A DNA stretch of 64,000 nucleotides from an uncultured Bacilli bacterium (GCA_934089275.1 CAKOJJ010000001.1:184969-248968); one strand, 5' to 3'; positions 8,435 through 17,944 are shown, counted from the stretch's first letter. The notes: generated by a model not told the origin, from the letters alone. Translations and numbers: made by a program.

Positions 8435-10117
8435 TTACAAATTTTTCTCAATAATTTTCTTTAGCATTGTAGAAACTTCTTCAAAAGATTTCTCTTCAAA
8501 TGGATTTGGCATTTTATACAAATCAATTAATTTTTTAAATGGATAGTATGATGCAACTGCAGCAACATTTCTAAAAGTATCCAAGTTTTGGCTTGATTTA
8601 TTCCAAATCGCTAGAGCACAAAAATACGAAAGTGCATAATCAATATAATAAAAAGGATCGGTATAAATATGCGTTTGTCTAAAATAATAATTTCCATTTT
8701 CAAGATTCTTGTTACCAATATATCCTTCATATAAATGATATTTCTTAGAAAGTTCCACATAAGTAGAACTTATATCTTCAACTTTTAAATTTTCATTTTT
8801 ATAAATTGTTTCTTGAAACTCATCGATCAAACAAATGTAAGGCATTACCGTAATTAAATTATATATACATAAAAAACCGTACTTCTTTTTATCATCATGC
8901 GTAAATAGAACATCAACATAGTCTGATGCAATAAGCTGCATTGCATGAGAAAATATTTCAGCAATTTCAAATGTTGGATACTTTAAAAGTGGAGAAACAA
9001 TATGATGTTTATCTTCTATATTAGCAAGATATTTTTGAAATGCGTGTCCCATCTCATGTGTCGTTGTAAGAACATCATTATAATTTCCCTTATAATTACC
9101 TGTTATTACCGGTACCCCTTCACAAACTAAATAATTAGTTATCGAAAAATTAACTTTATTATCCCTTGTACAAAAATCAATATAACCATTAGAAAGCATA
9201 TTTTTAAATAAGTTTCCTAATTCTTCATCAATAGAAGTAAACACACTTTTCATATGCTCTAGTAATTCTTCGTTACAATATAACGGCTTAGGTGAATCAT
9301 TAAATAAAACTGTGTCATAATAAGTCAATTTATCAACACCTAGTTGTTGTTTTTTAAATTCGTTTAACAATTTGCATAAAGGTATAAAATACTTTATAAC
9401 ATTTTCTCTAAAAGTCTTAATATCAGTATAATCATACCCAAATCTTCTCAAGTTGTGTAAACTATATTCAGAATAATCATTAAACCCTAATCTTTTAGCC
9501 ATTTTATTACGAACATTGACTAATTCATAAAGAACATTTATGTATTTATTTCTTTGATTATAATAATATTCATTTACTGCATCATGTGCTCTCTTTCGCA
9601 TATTTCTATCATTAGAAGTAAAATATTTTGCTATACGTGGAAGTGTTAAACTTTCTCCTTCAAATTCAATTGTGTTCTTATTCAAAGCACGATATTCAGA
9701 CTTTAATTCATTTTCTTTTTGTTTCAAATCAACTACTTCATCACTTATAATTTTTACTCTTGAAGCAATAGTATGAAAAAAATTTTCAGGAATTAGAGAA
9801 CTTAGGTTTTCCTTAAATTCAGTATTCAACATAACATGATAAAAAGGAACAAATAATAAATCAAACTTAGGTTTAGCTGAATTCCAATATTCTATCTCTT
9901 TTTTATAAAATTCATCATCTAAAGCACGCATATTTTGAATATCCGCATAGTCATACATCTCTTCAATCTCGTTTTGAATTTCAATTACTTCTTTAACTAA
10001 TTTTAAAAAACTTTCAAAATTTTTAGTTTGTTTTAACTTTTGAATTATTTTTTCTAACTTTACCATTGTTTTTTCATAATCAATTCTTTTATAGTCAATA
10101 TCTTTAATGTTTTTCAT
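8435..10117 (-). CDS. M3-family oligoendopeptidase (PepF-like)
   Basis: A 560-aa zinc peptidase. The HEMGH zinc motif is at residues 354-358 (TTTHEMGHAFQK), with the third ligand region FEIAEIFSHAMQL about 25 residues later and a C-terminal YIDYALSYFCA segment typical of the family. No signal peptide is seen, so it is a cytosolic peptidase that degrades short peptides. The length matches M3B enzymes of about 560-600 aa. It follows the sirtuin gene by 18 bp. Confidence 0.9.
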   Translation of the reverse strand: MKNIKDIDYKRIDYEKTMVKLEKIIQKLKQTKNFESFLKLVKEVIEIQNEIEEMYDYADIQNMRALDDEFYKKEIEYWNSAKPKFDLLFVPFYHVMLNTEFKENLSSLIPENFFHTIASRVKIISDEVVDLKQKENELKSEYRALNKNTIEFEGESLTLPRIAKYFTSNDRNMRKRAHDAVNEYYYNQRNKYINVLYELVNVRNKMAKRLGFNDYSEYSLHNLRRFGYDYTDIKTFRENVIKYFIPLCKLLNEFKKQQLGVDKLTYYDTVLFNDSPKPLYCNEELLEHMKSVFTSIDEELGNLFKNMLSNGYIDFCTRDNKVNFSITNYLVCEGVPVITGNYKGNYNDVLTTTHEMGHAFQKYLANIEDKHHIVSPLLKYPTFEIAEIFSHAMQLIASDYVDVLFTHDDKKKYGFLCIYNLITVMPYICLIDEFQETIYKNENLKVEDISSTYVELSKKYHLYEGYIGNKNLENGNYYFRQTHIYTDPFYYIDYALSYFCALAIWNKSSQNLDTFRNVAAVASYYPFKKLIDLYKMPNPFEEKSFEEVSTMLKKIIEKNL

Positions 10118-10135
10118 GGCTAAACTACTTCCTTT

Positions 10136-10855
10136 CTATTTTAACTTTTCAAAAATATCTTTTAAATCATCATGAATTACTAAAGTAGCATAATTATCGT
10201 ATGGAGTTTCGCTTTCATTTAATATAATTAAATTTTTTCCTTTAAACAAACTTACTAAACCCGCTGCGGGATTAACAGTTAATGAAGAACCAGCAACTAT
10301 CAAAGTTTCACAAGAAGAAATTTCTATTATTGCTTTTTCATAATCTTCATTTAAACTTTCACCATATAAAATTACTTCAGGTCGAATTATACCACCACAT
10401 GAACACAAAGGTATATCATCGGCAAAGAATATATAAGATGCATCATATTTTTTACCACACTTCATACAATGATTTTTATAAATTGTACCATGAATTTCTA
10501 AAACATGATTTAACCCTGCTTTTTTATGAAGACCATCAATATTTTGAGTTATAACACATCTTAATTTGTTTTGGTCATTCAACTTTTTTAAAACCTCATG
10601 AATAATATTTGGCGAAGCATCTAGACAATTCAAATTGTTTTTATAAAATTTATAAAATAAGAACGGATTATTTTCTAAACAATTTATACTCAATAGATAT
10701 TCTGGAGATACTTCTAAATCCATTTTATATATTCCATTTTTACCTCTAAAATCTTTTATTCCAGACAAAGTAGAAGTACCTGCTCCATCAAAAAATACGA
10801 TATCATTTGAAGAGTTAATAATTTCTTGAAGTTTTTCAATTTTTTCCATATCCAT
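10136..10855 (-). CDS. Sir2-family NAD-dependent protein deacylase
   Basis: A product of about 239 aa. The NAD-binding motif reads FFDGAGTSTLSGIKDFRG (the usual GIPDFR has K in place of P). TQNIDGLHKKAG and the catalytic histidine in VLEIHGT are present, as are zinc cysteines CMKC and CSCGG. It would remove acyl groups from lysines with consumption of NAD. The frame extends upstream to 10903 inside the radical SAM gene; I start at ATG 10855 (10849 is an alternative with GGTGAT before it). The overlap with the radical SAM gene suggests translational coupling. Confidence 0.88.
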   Translation of the reverse strand: MDMEKIEKLQEIINSSNDIVFFDGAGTSTLSGIKDFRGKNGIYKMDLEVSPEYLLSINCLENNPFLFYKFYKNNLNCLDASPNIIHEVLKKLNDQNKLRCVITQNIDGLHKKAGLNHVLEIHGTIYKNHCMKCGKKYDASYIFFADDIPLCSCGGIIRPEVILYGESLNEDYEKAIIEISSCETLIVAGSSLTVNPAAGLVSLFKGKNLIILNESETPYDNYATLVIHDDLKDIFEKLK

Positions 10856-11891
10856 CACCATACACTTTTTTACATAAAGGATAAGCTCTAGTGCCAACTC
10901 CACTTATATGAAAATCATCTAAGTTCTCATAAATGTTATAATGTTTAATTCCATATTTTTGATATTCTTCATCACTCAATTCTTTAAAAGCTGGACAAGG
11001 CAAAATAGTTCCATCATACTTTATATCAATCTTTTGAAGTCCAGCAGTACATGCATGAGTTTGTTCATCACTAAGAGGAATGCCAATTCTTATGTTACCA
11101 GAATAAACCTTTTTAGCTTGTTCAAGTAAAGAAAAAAATTCTTCTTTTTCTTCTTTTGATAAAGCTAACGAACTTGCATTTTCTTTACCTCTTCCTTGAG
11201 GAACAAAATTAAGTAGACTTATATTTGGAACCTTAACAATTTCAATAAGTTCTAATAAATCAAGTATTTCTTTATAGTTTAACTTATTTGGAATAAAATG
11301 AACATCAACATCCATTCCTAAAAATGTTGCATTAAAAAGCGAATCCAGAAGACAAACTCGCATTGATTCTTTTCTTCCCATAAGTATTTCATCAGTTTCA
11401 TATTCATAAGCTTGAATATCAAAAACAATTTTTGAAAGTCCTGCATTCTTCAATTCAATTATTTTTTGTTTGGGTATTCCAGAATAAGTCTTATCTTTCA
11501 AAATATTATCATAATACTTTTTTACACTATTTATAGTAAAAGTATCATCAGGATCAATAGATTTTAAAGCTGCTTCTTTCTCTTTTAAAAAATAAGCAAT
11601 TTCTCCATCTCTCAATTTGTTAGCAAATTGTATTCCACTTGTAAATAAAGTAACTTTTATTCCTAATTTTGAAGCATAACTAATCATTTCCAATAAGTTT
11701 GGATGAAGCAATGGTTCCCCACCAGATAAAGACAATTCTTCAATTCCTCCAGTAGATACAAAATAATCAATAACTCTTTTAAAATCATCTAAAGAGATAA
11801 AAGTGTTTCTATTCATACATGAATTTGAGGAACAAAACATACATTTATTTGGACATTTATTAAGTATTTCAAAACATAAATCTTTAACCAT
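10836..11891 (-). CDS. Radical SAM protein
   Basis: About 351 aa. The cluster-binding motif is CPNKCMFC (CX3CX2C), preceded by FEILNK, with the GGEPLLHP glycine motif at the expected distance. C-terminal cysteines in TAGLQKIDIKYDGTILPCPA and AYPLCKKVYG could hold an auxiliary cluster, as in SPASM-like proteins. I begin at ATG 11891, which has AGGTGG upstream; the longer frame to 11951 would include promoter DNA. The 3' end overlaps the sirtuin start. The substrate is unknown. Confidence 0.85.
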   Translation of the reverse strand: MVKDLCFEILNKCPNKCMFCSSNSCMNRNTFISLDDFKRVIDYFVSTGGIEELSLSGGEPLLHPNLLEMISYASKLGIKVTLFTSGIQFANKLRDGEIAYFLKEKEAALKSIDPDDTFTINSVKKYYDNILKDKTYSGIPKQKIIELKNAGLSKIVFDIQAYEYETDEILMGRKESMRVCLLDSLFNATFLGMDVDVHFIPNKLNYKEILDLLELIEIVKVPNISLLNFVPQGRGKENASSLALSKEEKEEFFSLLEQAKKVYSGNIRIGIPLSDEQTHACTAGLQKIDIKYDGTILPCPAFKELSDEEYQKYGIKHYNIYENLDDFHISGVGTRAYPLCKKVYGDGYGKN

Positions 11892-11904
11892 AAAACCACC
11901 TAAA

Positions 11905-11920
11905 CTATGTATATTATAAC
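11905..11920 (-). promoter_or_regulatory. Extended -10 promoter of the radical SAM-sirtuin unit
   Basis: On the minus strand TGTTATAAT forms an extended -10 element about 20-30 bp before the start codon; the -35 region is poor. Position is approximate. Confidence 0.35.
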
Positions 11921-11942
11921 ATGTATAGTGCTTAACATAGAA

Positions 11943-11968
11943 AAAATGCATATCATTCTATGCATTTT
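11943..11968 (-). terminator. Terminator of lepB
   Basis: AAAATGCATA and TATGCATTTT pair perfectly around a six-base loop, and on the minus strand extra Ts follow. The lepB stop codon lies at its edge. Confidence 0.7.
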
Positions 11969-12584
11969 AATTATATTTTTTTACTTTACCAAATCTATTG
12001 AAAGGAAATAAGATTAGTTCAGTTGTTCCTTTAACATCTTTAAAAGGAATAGTTCCAATCATTCTTGAATCTTTAGAATCATCTCTGTTATCTCCCATTA
12101 CAAAGTATTCACCTTCGGGAACTGTTATTTCTTCACTACAAACCGTCCACGTTGTTTCACAAGTTCCAATTTTCTTAGAAGTAGTTAAAAACTTTTCTTC
12201 TACAACCTCACCATTTATAGTTAAAACTCCCGTTTTTTCTTCATTAACATATTTTACTTCATATTTTATTTTGTCACCAGGTAAACCAATAACTCTTTTA
12301 ATCAAATCTCCAGAATCAGTTTTGATAACAACAATATCAAACCTTTTTATTCCTCTTATACTTTTAGTCAATTTATAAAGAATCATCGTATCTCCATTTT
12401 GTAATGTAGGACTCATACTTGATCCTTTGACATTAATCGGCGTTGCCACAAATAATCTAATTATTACTACAAAAAATATAATAATCAAATATGGCATATA
12501 TTCTAAAAACAAATCTTTGCTTGCTTTTTTAGTATTTTTATTTATATTTTCTTTTTCTTCTATTGTTAAATCTTTCTCGCTCAT
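11967..12584 (-). CDS. lepB: Signal peptidase I
   Basis: A 205-aa membrane serine protease. One N-terminal membrane helix (about residues 30-50) is followed by the catalytic serine motif GSSMSPTL, the catalytic-lysine region LIKRVIGLPGD, and the conserved box MGDNRDDSKDSR. It cleaves signal peptides of exported proteins, such as the secreted proteins in this window. It is of the ordinary type I form rather than the short SipW form. It lies just downstream of rplS and is separated from it by the rplS terminator. Confidence 0.95.
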   Translation of the reverse strand: MSEKDLTIEEKENINKNTKKASKDLFLEYMPYLIIIFFVVIIRLFVATPINVKGSSMSPTLQNGDTMILYKLTKSIRGIKRFDIVVIKTDSGDLIKRVIGLPGDKIKYEVKYVNEEKTGVLTINGEVVEEKFLTTSKKIGTCETTWTVCSEEITVPEGEYFVMGDNRDDSKDSRMIGTIPFKDVKGTTELILFPFNRFGKVKKYN

Positions 12585-12617
12585 TTTTATTCACCTAATT
12601 AATTGTATCAAAAAGTC

Positions 12618-12645
12618 AAAAAAAAAGAAACTATTATTAGTTTCT
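12618..12645 (-). terminator. Terminator of rplS
   Basis: AGAAACTA (12626-12633) and TAGTTTCT (12638-12645) pair around TTAT; on the minus strand a run of about nine Ts follows. The rplS stop codon is inside the stem. Confidence 0.75.
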
Positions 12646-12975
12646 TTCTTTAATTTTAATATCTTTAGCACTATTGTCAAGATAGTTAAGTTTAGCTCTA
12701 CGAACCATACCTTTTCTTACAACTGTTATTTTATCAACTAATGGAGAATTTACTTTAAAAATTCTTTTAACAACAATTCCTCCACTTTTCTTTCTAACAG
12801 TGAAAGTTCTTGATATTTTACTACCTTTAATAGAAGTTACGATTCCTTCATAAGCTTGGATTCTGTGAGTTTTACCTTCTTGAATTTTGTAATCAACTCT
12901 TACAGTATCTCCAACACGAAATTCAGGAACATCAGTTCTAACACTTTTTGCATCTACGATATCTTTTAAGTTCAT
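12637..12975 (-). CDS. rplS: Ribosomal protein bL19
   Basis: A 112-aa protein starting MNLKDIVDAKS, with FRVGDTVRVDYKI, RIQAYEGIVTSIKG, TFTVRKKSGGIVVKR and the late VVRKGMVRRAKLNYLD, all characteristic of bL19 of the large subunit. The frame reaches 13029, but the ATG at 12975 is preceded by AAAGGA nine bases away and gives the normal length. A strong promoter lies at 13066-13094, leaving an 84-nt leader that could hold autoregulatory structure. Confidence 0.96.
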   Translation of the reverse strand: MNLKDIVDAKSVRTDVPEFRVGDTVRVDYKIQEGKTHRIQAYEGIVTSIKGSKISRTFTVRKKSGGIVVKRIFKVNSPLVDKITVVRKGMVRRAKLNYLDNSAKDIKIKERN

Positions 12976-13059
12976 GATATACATCCTTTCTCTATAACAT
13001 ACACCCATATAATCATTGATAATCACCAAGCGGATTACATTTAGCTCTTTTCCAAAAGC
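12976..13059 (-). promoter_or_regulatory. 5' leader of rplS
   Basis: The untranslated region between the predicted start site near 13059 and the rplS ATG is about 84 nt and has small self-complementary stretches, for example GCTTTT-GG-AAAAGAGC. L19 leaders that bind the protein are known in Firmicutes; whether this one matches that family needs a covariance search. Confidence 0.3.
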
Positions 13060-13065
13060 ACATAT

Positions 13066-13094
13066 ATTTTAGCATAAATATTTAATACTTTCAA
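13066..13094 (-). promoter_or_regulatory. Sigma-A promoter of rplS
   Basis: On the minus strand TTGAAA (13089-13094) and TAAAAT (13066-13071) are spaced 17 bp apart, with TG one base before the -10 (extended -10). Confidence 0.7.
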
Positions 13095-13102
13095 TACTAA
13101 AC

Positions 13103-13131
13103 TTGATTTTTTATATTTTTATATTTATAAT
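13103..13131 (+). promoter_or_regulatory. Sigma-A promoter of the 305-aa hypothetical gene
   Basis: TTGATT (13103-13108) and a perfect TATAAT (13126-13131) are 17 bp apart. It diverges from the rplS promoter. Confidence 0.7.
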
Positions 13132-13162
13132 ACATACACTGAAAGAAAAAAGGAGAAATCAT

Positions 13163-14080
13163 ATGATTACCAAAAAATCGACATCAGGCTATACAACAGC
13201 ATTATATGCAAACTATTTTGATAAATGCGGCATAAGAAGCTTTGAAGATATAAGTGATGAAAAATTAGATAGTTTGAAGAAAAAAGCTATTGAAATAAAT
13301 AAAAAATTGAAAAAAGATGACGATCCAAACTACTATGTAACTTTACTAGATTATATTAGAGACAATATTACAGATTTAAATGAAACCGAAAAAGTATTAC
13401 TATTAGTTCTAATCATCGATCCTGATTGCATTACTTGGAAGCTTTATAATAGCACAAAAATTCCTGATATAAGTGAGATGAAGAAAGCTTACACTCAAGC
13501 TAAAACTATAAAAGAGAAAAGCGAGACCAAATTAAAATATGAAGATGCTATAAGAAAAAGAACAAGATCGATTATTGCTCTATCCAATAAAATTCAAGAT
13601 GAGGTTGGCATATTTCTTCAACCAATTATACCAATAGAAAAATTATATTTAAACAGAAAGAACTATTTAACATTAAAAAAATGCACTAATAAAGATAACT
13701 TAACAATCTTAAATCAAGTACTAAAGAAATTAGATTTAATCAAAGAAATAACTGAAGAACGTAAAGAAGCTTTGAATAAAAGCTTAAAACATTATCAAGA
13801 AAAATTTCCTAAAGTTGATATCAATTTATTGATATATCATGTATTTGCACAAGCAGAAACTCTTGGTTTAAAAACCGCAAGTGAACAACTTTACTTTTTA
13901 ATAAACGCTGCTCAATTAGGTTATGAAGAAGACGAAACACTAGCAGCTATTTATCAATATTATTGTACTTGGGATGCCATGAACGAAGAATTAAAAAGAG
14001 TTTATGGATATAGTTCGATACCTTTATTAAAACTACAAGGTTATTATAATACGATATACAATGTCAAAGGAGACTTTTAA
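13163..14080 (+). CDS. Uncharacterised alpha-helical protein
   Basis: A 305-aa soluble protein that I do not recognise. It is rich in lysine and glutamate, with long predicted helices (for example KAYTQAKTIKEKSETKLKYE) and no signal peptide or membrane segment. The ATG at 13163 has AAGGAGA six bases upstream; the frame extends to 13103 but that part is the promoter. It has its own promoter and a strong terminator, and is one of few plus-strand genes, so it is an independent unit. Confidence 0.75.
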   Translation: MITKKSTSGYTTALYANYFDKCGIRSFEDISDEKLDSLKKKAIEINKKLKKDDDPNYYVTLLDYIRDNITDLNETEKVLLLVLIIDPDCITWKLYNSTKIPDISEMKKAYTQAKTIKEKSETKLKYEDAIRKRTRSIIALSNKIQDEVGIFLQPIIPIEKLYLNRKNYLTLKKCTNKDNLTILNQVLKKLDLIKEITEERKEALNKSLKHYQEKFPKVDINLLIYHVFAQAETLGLKTASEQLYFLINAAQLGYEEDETLAAIYQYYCTWDAMNEELKRVYGYSSIPLLKLQGYYNTIYNVKGDF

Positions 14081-14091
14081 AGTCTCCTTTT
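14066..14091. terminator. Bidirectional terminator
   Basis: AAAGGAGACTT and AAGTCTCCTTT form a perfect 11-bp stem, flanked by As and Ts. It serves the plus-strand hypothetical gene and the convergent tgt operon. Confidence 0.75.
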
Positions 14092-14398
14092 AATAATCAA
14101 TAATAGTCTCTCCATTAACATAATTAATCTTTGTTGCTGGATTAATAACTTCCTTCGTTATTGGATTAACAAGTTCTTCTAAATATTCGTTTTCATAAAG
14201 CATTTCTAAAGTTATATCATTACTGCAATGATTTTCTAATCGACATCTTTTAAATGCATATTCAATTTTAGTATTAAGAGCATACATCAATTTACTATCA
14301 TGTTCTTTAGTTAAAGTAATTGTTGTTGAAGTAATAACAATAATAACACATATTGATATTGTTATAAAAAATATCGTAAAATTACTTATTTGTTTCAT
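14090..14398 (-). CDS. Small single-pass membrane/secreted protein
   Basis: A 102-aa protein with a hydrophobic N-terminal helix (FTIFFITISICVIIVITSTTI) and a soluble part with two cysteines (KRCRLENHC) and LVNPITKEVINP. The shape, one helix followed by a small domain with a cysteine pair, resembles pilin-like or pseudopilin-like proteins, but no prepilin peptidase motif is seen. It overlaps tgt by 17 bp and closes the operon. Confidence 0.6.
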   Translation of the reverse strand: MKQISNFTIFFITISICVIIVITSTTITLTKEHDSKLMYALNTKIEYAFKRCRLENHCSNDITLEMLYENEYLEELVNPITKEVINPATKINYVNGETIIDY

Positions 14399-15500
14399 AA
14401 TAATCCTTTATAAACTTATCACGATATTCCAAAATAGTATCATTTTTTATTGCTTCCCTTAATTCCTCAGTTAATCTTATTAAATAACGAATATTATGAA
14501 TAGATAAAAGTCTTGCTCCAAAAGTTTCATCAGCATTTATCAAATGTTTGATATAAGCTTTAGTAAAGTTTTTACATGCATAACAATCACACGTTTCATC
14601 AATTGGAGTAAAATCTCTTTTATATTTAGCATTTTTAAGATTTATTTTACCAAATCGTGTTAAAGCATGCCCATGACGAGCTAGTCTAGTTGGACTTACG
14701 CAGTCAAAAATATCAACGCCACGAATTACATTTTCAACTATATCAATTGGATCTCCAACCCCCATAAGATAACGAACTTTATCTTTTGGTAAATATTCAG
14801 TTGAATATTCAACCATTTTATACATTGTTGGTTTATCCTCTCCTACACTTGTTCCTCCTATGGAATATCCATCAAAATCCATTTTAACAAGTTCTTCAAC
14901 ACAATGGCGACGTATATCAGGATATTCTCCACCTTGAACAATTCCAAATAAACTTTGACGAGGATTGTTAAACACATCTTTTCCTCTTTTAGCCCAACGT
15001 AAAGTTCTTTCAACACTTTTTTCAACATACTCGCGAGTTGCTGGCCAACCAATACATTCATCAAAACTCATTGCAATATCTGAATCCAATTTATTTTGAA
15101 TTTCAATACTTTTTTCAGGAGTTAAAAGTAAACTATCTCCATTTAAATGATTTTTAAATTTTACTCCTTCTTCAGTTATATCTTTTTTCTTAGCCAAAGA
15201 AAATACTTGAAAGCCACCAGAATCAGTCAAAATCGGTCCATTCCAATTCATGAATTTATGAAGACCACCTGCTTCATCAACGATATCCTCTCCAGGTCTT
15301 AACCACAAGTGATATGTATTTGAAAGAATTATTCCAGCATGAACATCTTTTAATTCTTCTGGAGATAAAGTTTTAACTGTCGCTTGAGTTCCAACAGGCA
15401 TAAACATTGGAGTATCAAAAGTACCATAATTAGTTTCTATTTTACCAAGACGAGCTTTTGTATTTTTTTCTTCTTTCAATAATGTATATTTTATCTTCAT
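14382..15500 (-). CDS. tgt: tRNA-guanine transglycosylase
   Basis: The 372-aa enzyme exchanges guanine-34 in GUN tRNAs for the queuosine precursor preQ1. Visible motifs are the TDSGGFQVFSL loop with the catalytic aspartate, LFGIVQGG, YSIGGTSVGE, and the zinc site CDCYACKN followed by a histidine. Length and motifs are normal. queA, the next enzyme of the pathway, lies two genes upstream in the same operon. Confidence 0.97.
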   Translation of the reverse strand: MKIKYTLLKEEKNTKARLGKIETNYGTFDTPMFMPVGTQATVKTLSPEELKDVHAGIILSNTYHLWLRPGEDIVDEAGGLHKFMNWNGPILTDSGGFQVFSLAKKKDITEEGVKFKNHLNGDSLLLTPEKSIEIQNKLDSDIAMSFDECIGWPATREYVEKSVERTLRWAKRGKDVFNNPRQSLFGIVQGGEYPDIRRHCVEELVKMDFDGYSIGGTSVGEDKPTMYKMVEYSTEYLPKDKVRYLMGVGDPIDIVENVIRGVDIFDCVSPTRLARHGHALTRFGKINLKNAKYKRDFTPIDETCDCYACKNFTKAYIKHLINADETFGARLLSIHNIRYLIRLTEELREAIKNDTILEYRDKFIKDYYETNK

Positions 15501-15565
15501 TACAACACCTCTATATGTTTCATTATACTATATTTAATCAAAAATAAAAACACACTTAAGTGTCT

Positions 15566-16012
15566 TTATTTGTTTTTTGTTGATAGTGCCATTCTTAAGC
15601 AATTATCAGCATTTGTTTTTCTCATTCTATATCTTTTTTCACTAATATATGAAGAAATTTCATCTTTATCTTTATAATAAGTTTGGAAAGGTTCACTATC
15701 TTCTTCATCAACAAAATTTATAGGGAACAAAGCTTGTTCTCCATCAACATACGCAAGAGAACATACATTTCCTTGCAAATCTATATAATAACGAATGATC
15801 GCATCAACTAAGTCATCTTGAACTGCAATTACTTCATTTGAATAATCATAAACCATACCTTTAACAAATGGAGTAATTCTATCCAATTGACCATTAACTA
15901 AAACTTTTGCATAAGCAACTTCATTATTATAACTAAAAATTGCTCTAGTTTTCTTTTCATTTTCCCAAAGAACCTCAACTTCATCTTTTGAAAAAATAAT
16001 ATTTTTTATCAT
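15566..16012 (-). CDS. Uncharacterised protein between queA and tgt
   Basis: About 148 aa, soluble, with a beta-rich first half (VEVLWENEKKTRAIF, GMVYDYSNEVIAVQ) and a C-terminal RYRMRKTNADNCLRMAL helix. I do not recognise a family. I start at ATG 16012, eight bases after an AGGTGG; the frame reaches back to a GTG at 16024. Its place between queA and tgt hints at, but does not show, a link to tRNA modification. Confidence 0.6.
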   Translation of the reverse strand: MIKNIIFSKDEVEVLWENEKKTRAIFSYNNEVAYAKVLVNGQLDRITPFVKGMVYDYSNEVIAVQDDLVDAIIRYYIDLQGNVCSLAYVDGEQALFPINFVDEEDSEPFQTYYKDKDEISSYISEKRYRMRKTNADNCLRMALSTKNK

Positions 16013-16059
16013 AACCATTACCACCTAAAAACATATTATAAATAAAAGATTTTTCTATG

Positions 16060-17088
16060 TCAATCAATTATTAACATTGCATCCCCAAATGAGAAGAAAC
16101 GATACTTATTTAAAACTGCTTCTTTATAAGCATTAAGCACATGCTCTTTTCCTGCAAGTGCACTTACAAGCATTATTAATGTAGATTTTGGAAGATGAAA
16201 GTTTGTTATCAAATTATCAATACCCTTAAATTCAAAACCAGGATAAATAAATATATTTGTGTCATTAACTTCAGGAGTAAATTCATCATATTTTTTTCTA
16301 TTAGACTCTAATACTCTTGTAGATGTTGTACCAACAGCAAATATTTTACCACCATTTTTTCTAACATCATTTAAAGTTTTAGCAGCTTCTGAACCAATAA
16401 TATAAGTTTCCGTATGCATTTCATGTTTAGTAACATCTTCAACATTTACTGGTCTAAAGGTTCCTAAGCCAACATGAAGTGTTACATGAACAATATTTAT
16501 CCCCTTTTCTTTGATTTTACTCAACAATTCTTTAGTAAAATGAAGTCCAGCTGTAGGCGCAGCAGCTGATCCATAATTTTCAGCATATACAGTTTGATAA
16601 CGGTCTTTATCTTCTAATTTTTCATGAATGTATGGAGGAAGTGGCATAGTTCCTAAGTTAGCTAAAATTTCCATCAATATACCATCATATATAAGTCTTA
16701 CATGAGTAATACCATCATTTAATATTTCTGTAACTTCAGCTTTTAAAGAACCATCTCCAAAAGATATAATTGTTCCAACATGAAGTCTTTTTTGAGGCTT
16801 AGACAAACATTCCCAAAAATCTCCTTCTATATTTTTTAAAAGCAAAAGTTCAATAACTGCTTGAGTATCCTCTTTTTCACCAATAAGTCTTGCTGGAATA
16901 ACTTTAGAATCATTTATGACTAAAGCATCACCAGGATTTAAATAATCTATTATATCTGTAAACGTTTTATGTTCAATTTCACCTGTTTTTTTATGTAATA
17001 CCATAAGTCTAGATGCATCCCTTTTTTTCAAAGGAACTTGTGCAATCAACTCTTCAGGCAATTCATAATCAAAATCATCTGTTTTCAT
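16060..17088 (-). CDS. queA: S-adenosylmethionine:tRNA ribosyltransferase-isomerase
   Basis: The 342-aa product starts MKTDDFDYELPEELIAQ and carries RDASRLMVL, GDALVINDSKVIPARL, the AAPTAGLHFT box, VGLGTFRPV and NFHLPKSTLIMLVSA, all conserved in QueA. The enzyme turns preQ1-tRNA into epoxyqueuosine-tRNA. It overlaps the end of the upstream hypothetical gene, consistent with an operon that runs from ruvA to tgt. Confidence 0.97.
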   Translation of the reverse strand: MKTDDFDYELPEELIAQVPLKKRDASRLMVLHKKTGEIEHKTFTDIIDYLNPGDALVINDSKVIPARLIGEKEDTQAVIELLLLKNIEGDFWECLSKPQKRLHVGTIISFGDGSLKAEVTEILNDGITHVRLIYDGILMEILANLGTMPLPPYIHEKLEDKDRYQTVYAENYGSAAAPTAGLHFTKELLSKIKEKGINIVHVTLHVGLGTFRPVNVEDVTKHEMHTETYIIGSEAAKTLNDVRKNGGKIFAVGTTSTRVLESNRKKYDEFTPEVNDTNIFIYPGFEFKGIDNLITNFHLPKSTLIMLVSALAGKEHVLNAYKEAVLNKYRFFSFGDAMLIID

Positions 17089-17944
17089 TTTTACTACCTC
17101 TTTTCCTAAACGGAATGACTTTCAACTCCGCTTGTGGTTCATCAATTTCTTTAGTACATTCAACTATTTTAGCATTTATATTCAAAATTTTGCAAATAAT
17201 TGATACATCCATCGAAGAAATTGCTCTAAAATAATTTAAAAATTCGTCAATTTTTTCTTGATCCATTGTTGCTAACAATTTAATACGTTGTATATTTTCA
17301 AAATCAATTGGTTGAAATATATTTTGTCCATATTGACTAACAAAGTTTTGTATTTCATTCATTTTTTCAAAAACAACTTTATATATATCATCTAACGAAG
17401 ATACGTCATTAAAACTTCTCTCATTATCAGGGCTATAATAGCCATATAACGTTTCGTAATAATTATTCAATTTTTCTTTTATAATATTGTCATTTTGATA
17501 TATACTTATTATATTTAATAAAGAAGATAACAAAGGTTCTAGTTTTCCACCAAATAGACCTATACTTTTTAAATAATAAAATTGTTCCATCCATTTAATA
17601 TTTTCATCAAACAAACTTATTTTTAAATACCTAGAATATAAAATAACCGGATATTCTTCTTCAAAAAAGACATTCATTATAATTTTTATTATATAATCAT
17701 TGCATTTTAAAAGATGTGAATCACAGTTTAATAAATTTATCAAAATAATGATTAACCATACTCCATCGTCACCCATGTCACCAAAGGACATCACCAAATC
17801 ATGATATGTTTGGTTTGCAGAAAACAACGAATCAACACGATCCACATTTTTATTAAACTTAGTTAATAATAAATGTTCATCAATAATTAATTTCTCTTTA
17901 TTAACAGATTCATTTACATATTCTTTCAAAGTCAAATAAATCAC
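17075..17944 (-). CDS. Uncharacterised helical protein, paralogue of the next gene upstream
   Basis: The 289-aa product is soluble and mainly helical. Its C-terminal third has DIYKVVFEKMNEIQNF, which mirrors EIASIVLDKMNQLNDF in the neighbouring gene, and both have a preceding YYETL/YYEEIL segment at the same distance, so I read them as diverged tandem duplicates. The start is either GTG 17944, overlapping the upstream stop by four bases, or a nearby TTG after AGGTGA. No known domain is seen. Confidence 0.6.
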   Translation of the reverse strand: MIYLTLKEYVNESVNKEKLIIDEHLLLTKFNKNVDRVDSLFSANQTYHDLVMSFGDMGDDGVWLIIILINLLNCDSHLLKCNDYIIKIIMNVFFEEEYPVILYSRYLKISLFDENIKWMEQFYYLKSIGLFGGKLEPLLSSLLNIISIYQNDNIIKEKLNNYYETLYGYYSPDNERSFNDVSSLDDIYKVVFEKMNEIQNFVSQYGQNIFQPIDFENIQRIKLLATMDQEKIDEFLNYFRAISSMDVSIICKILNINAKIVECTKEIDEPQAELKVIPFRKRGSKNENR

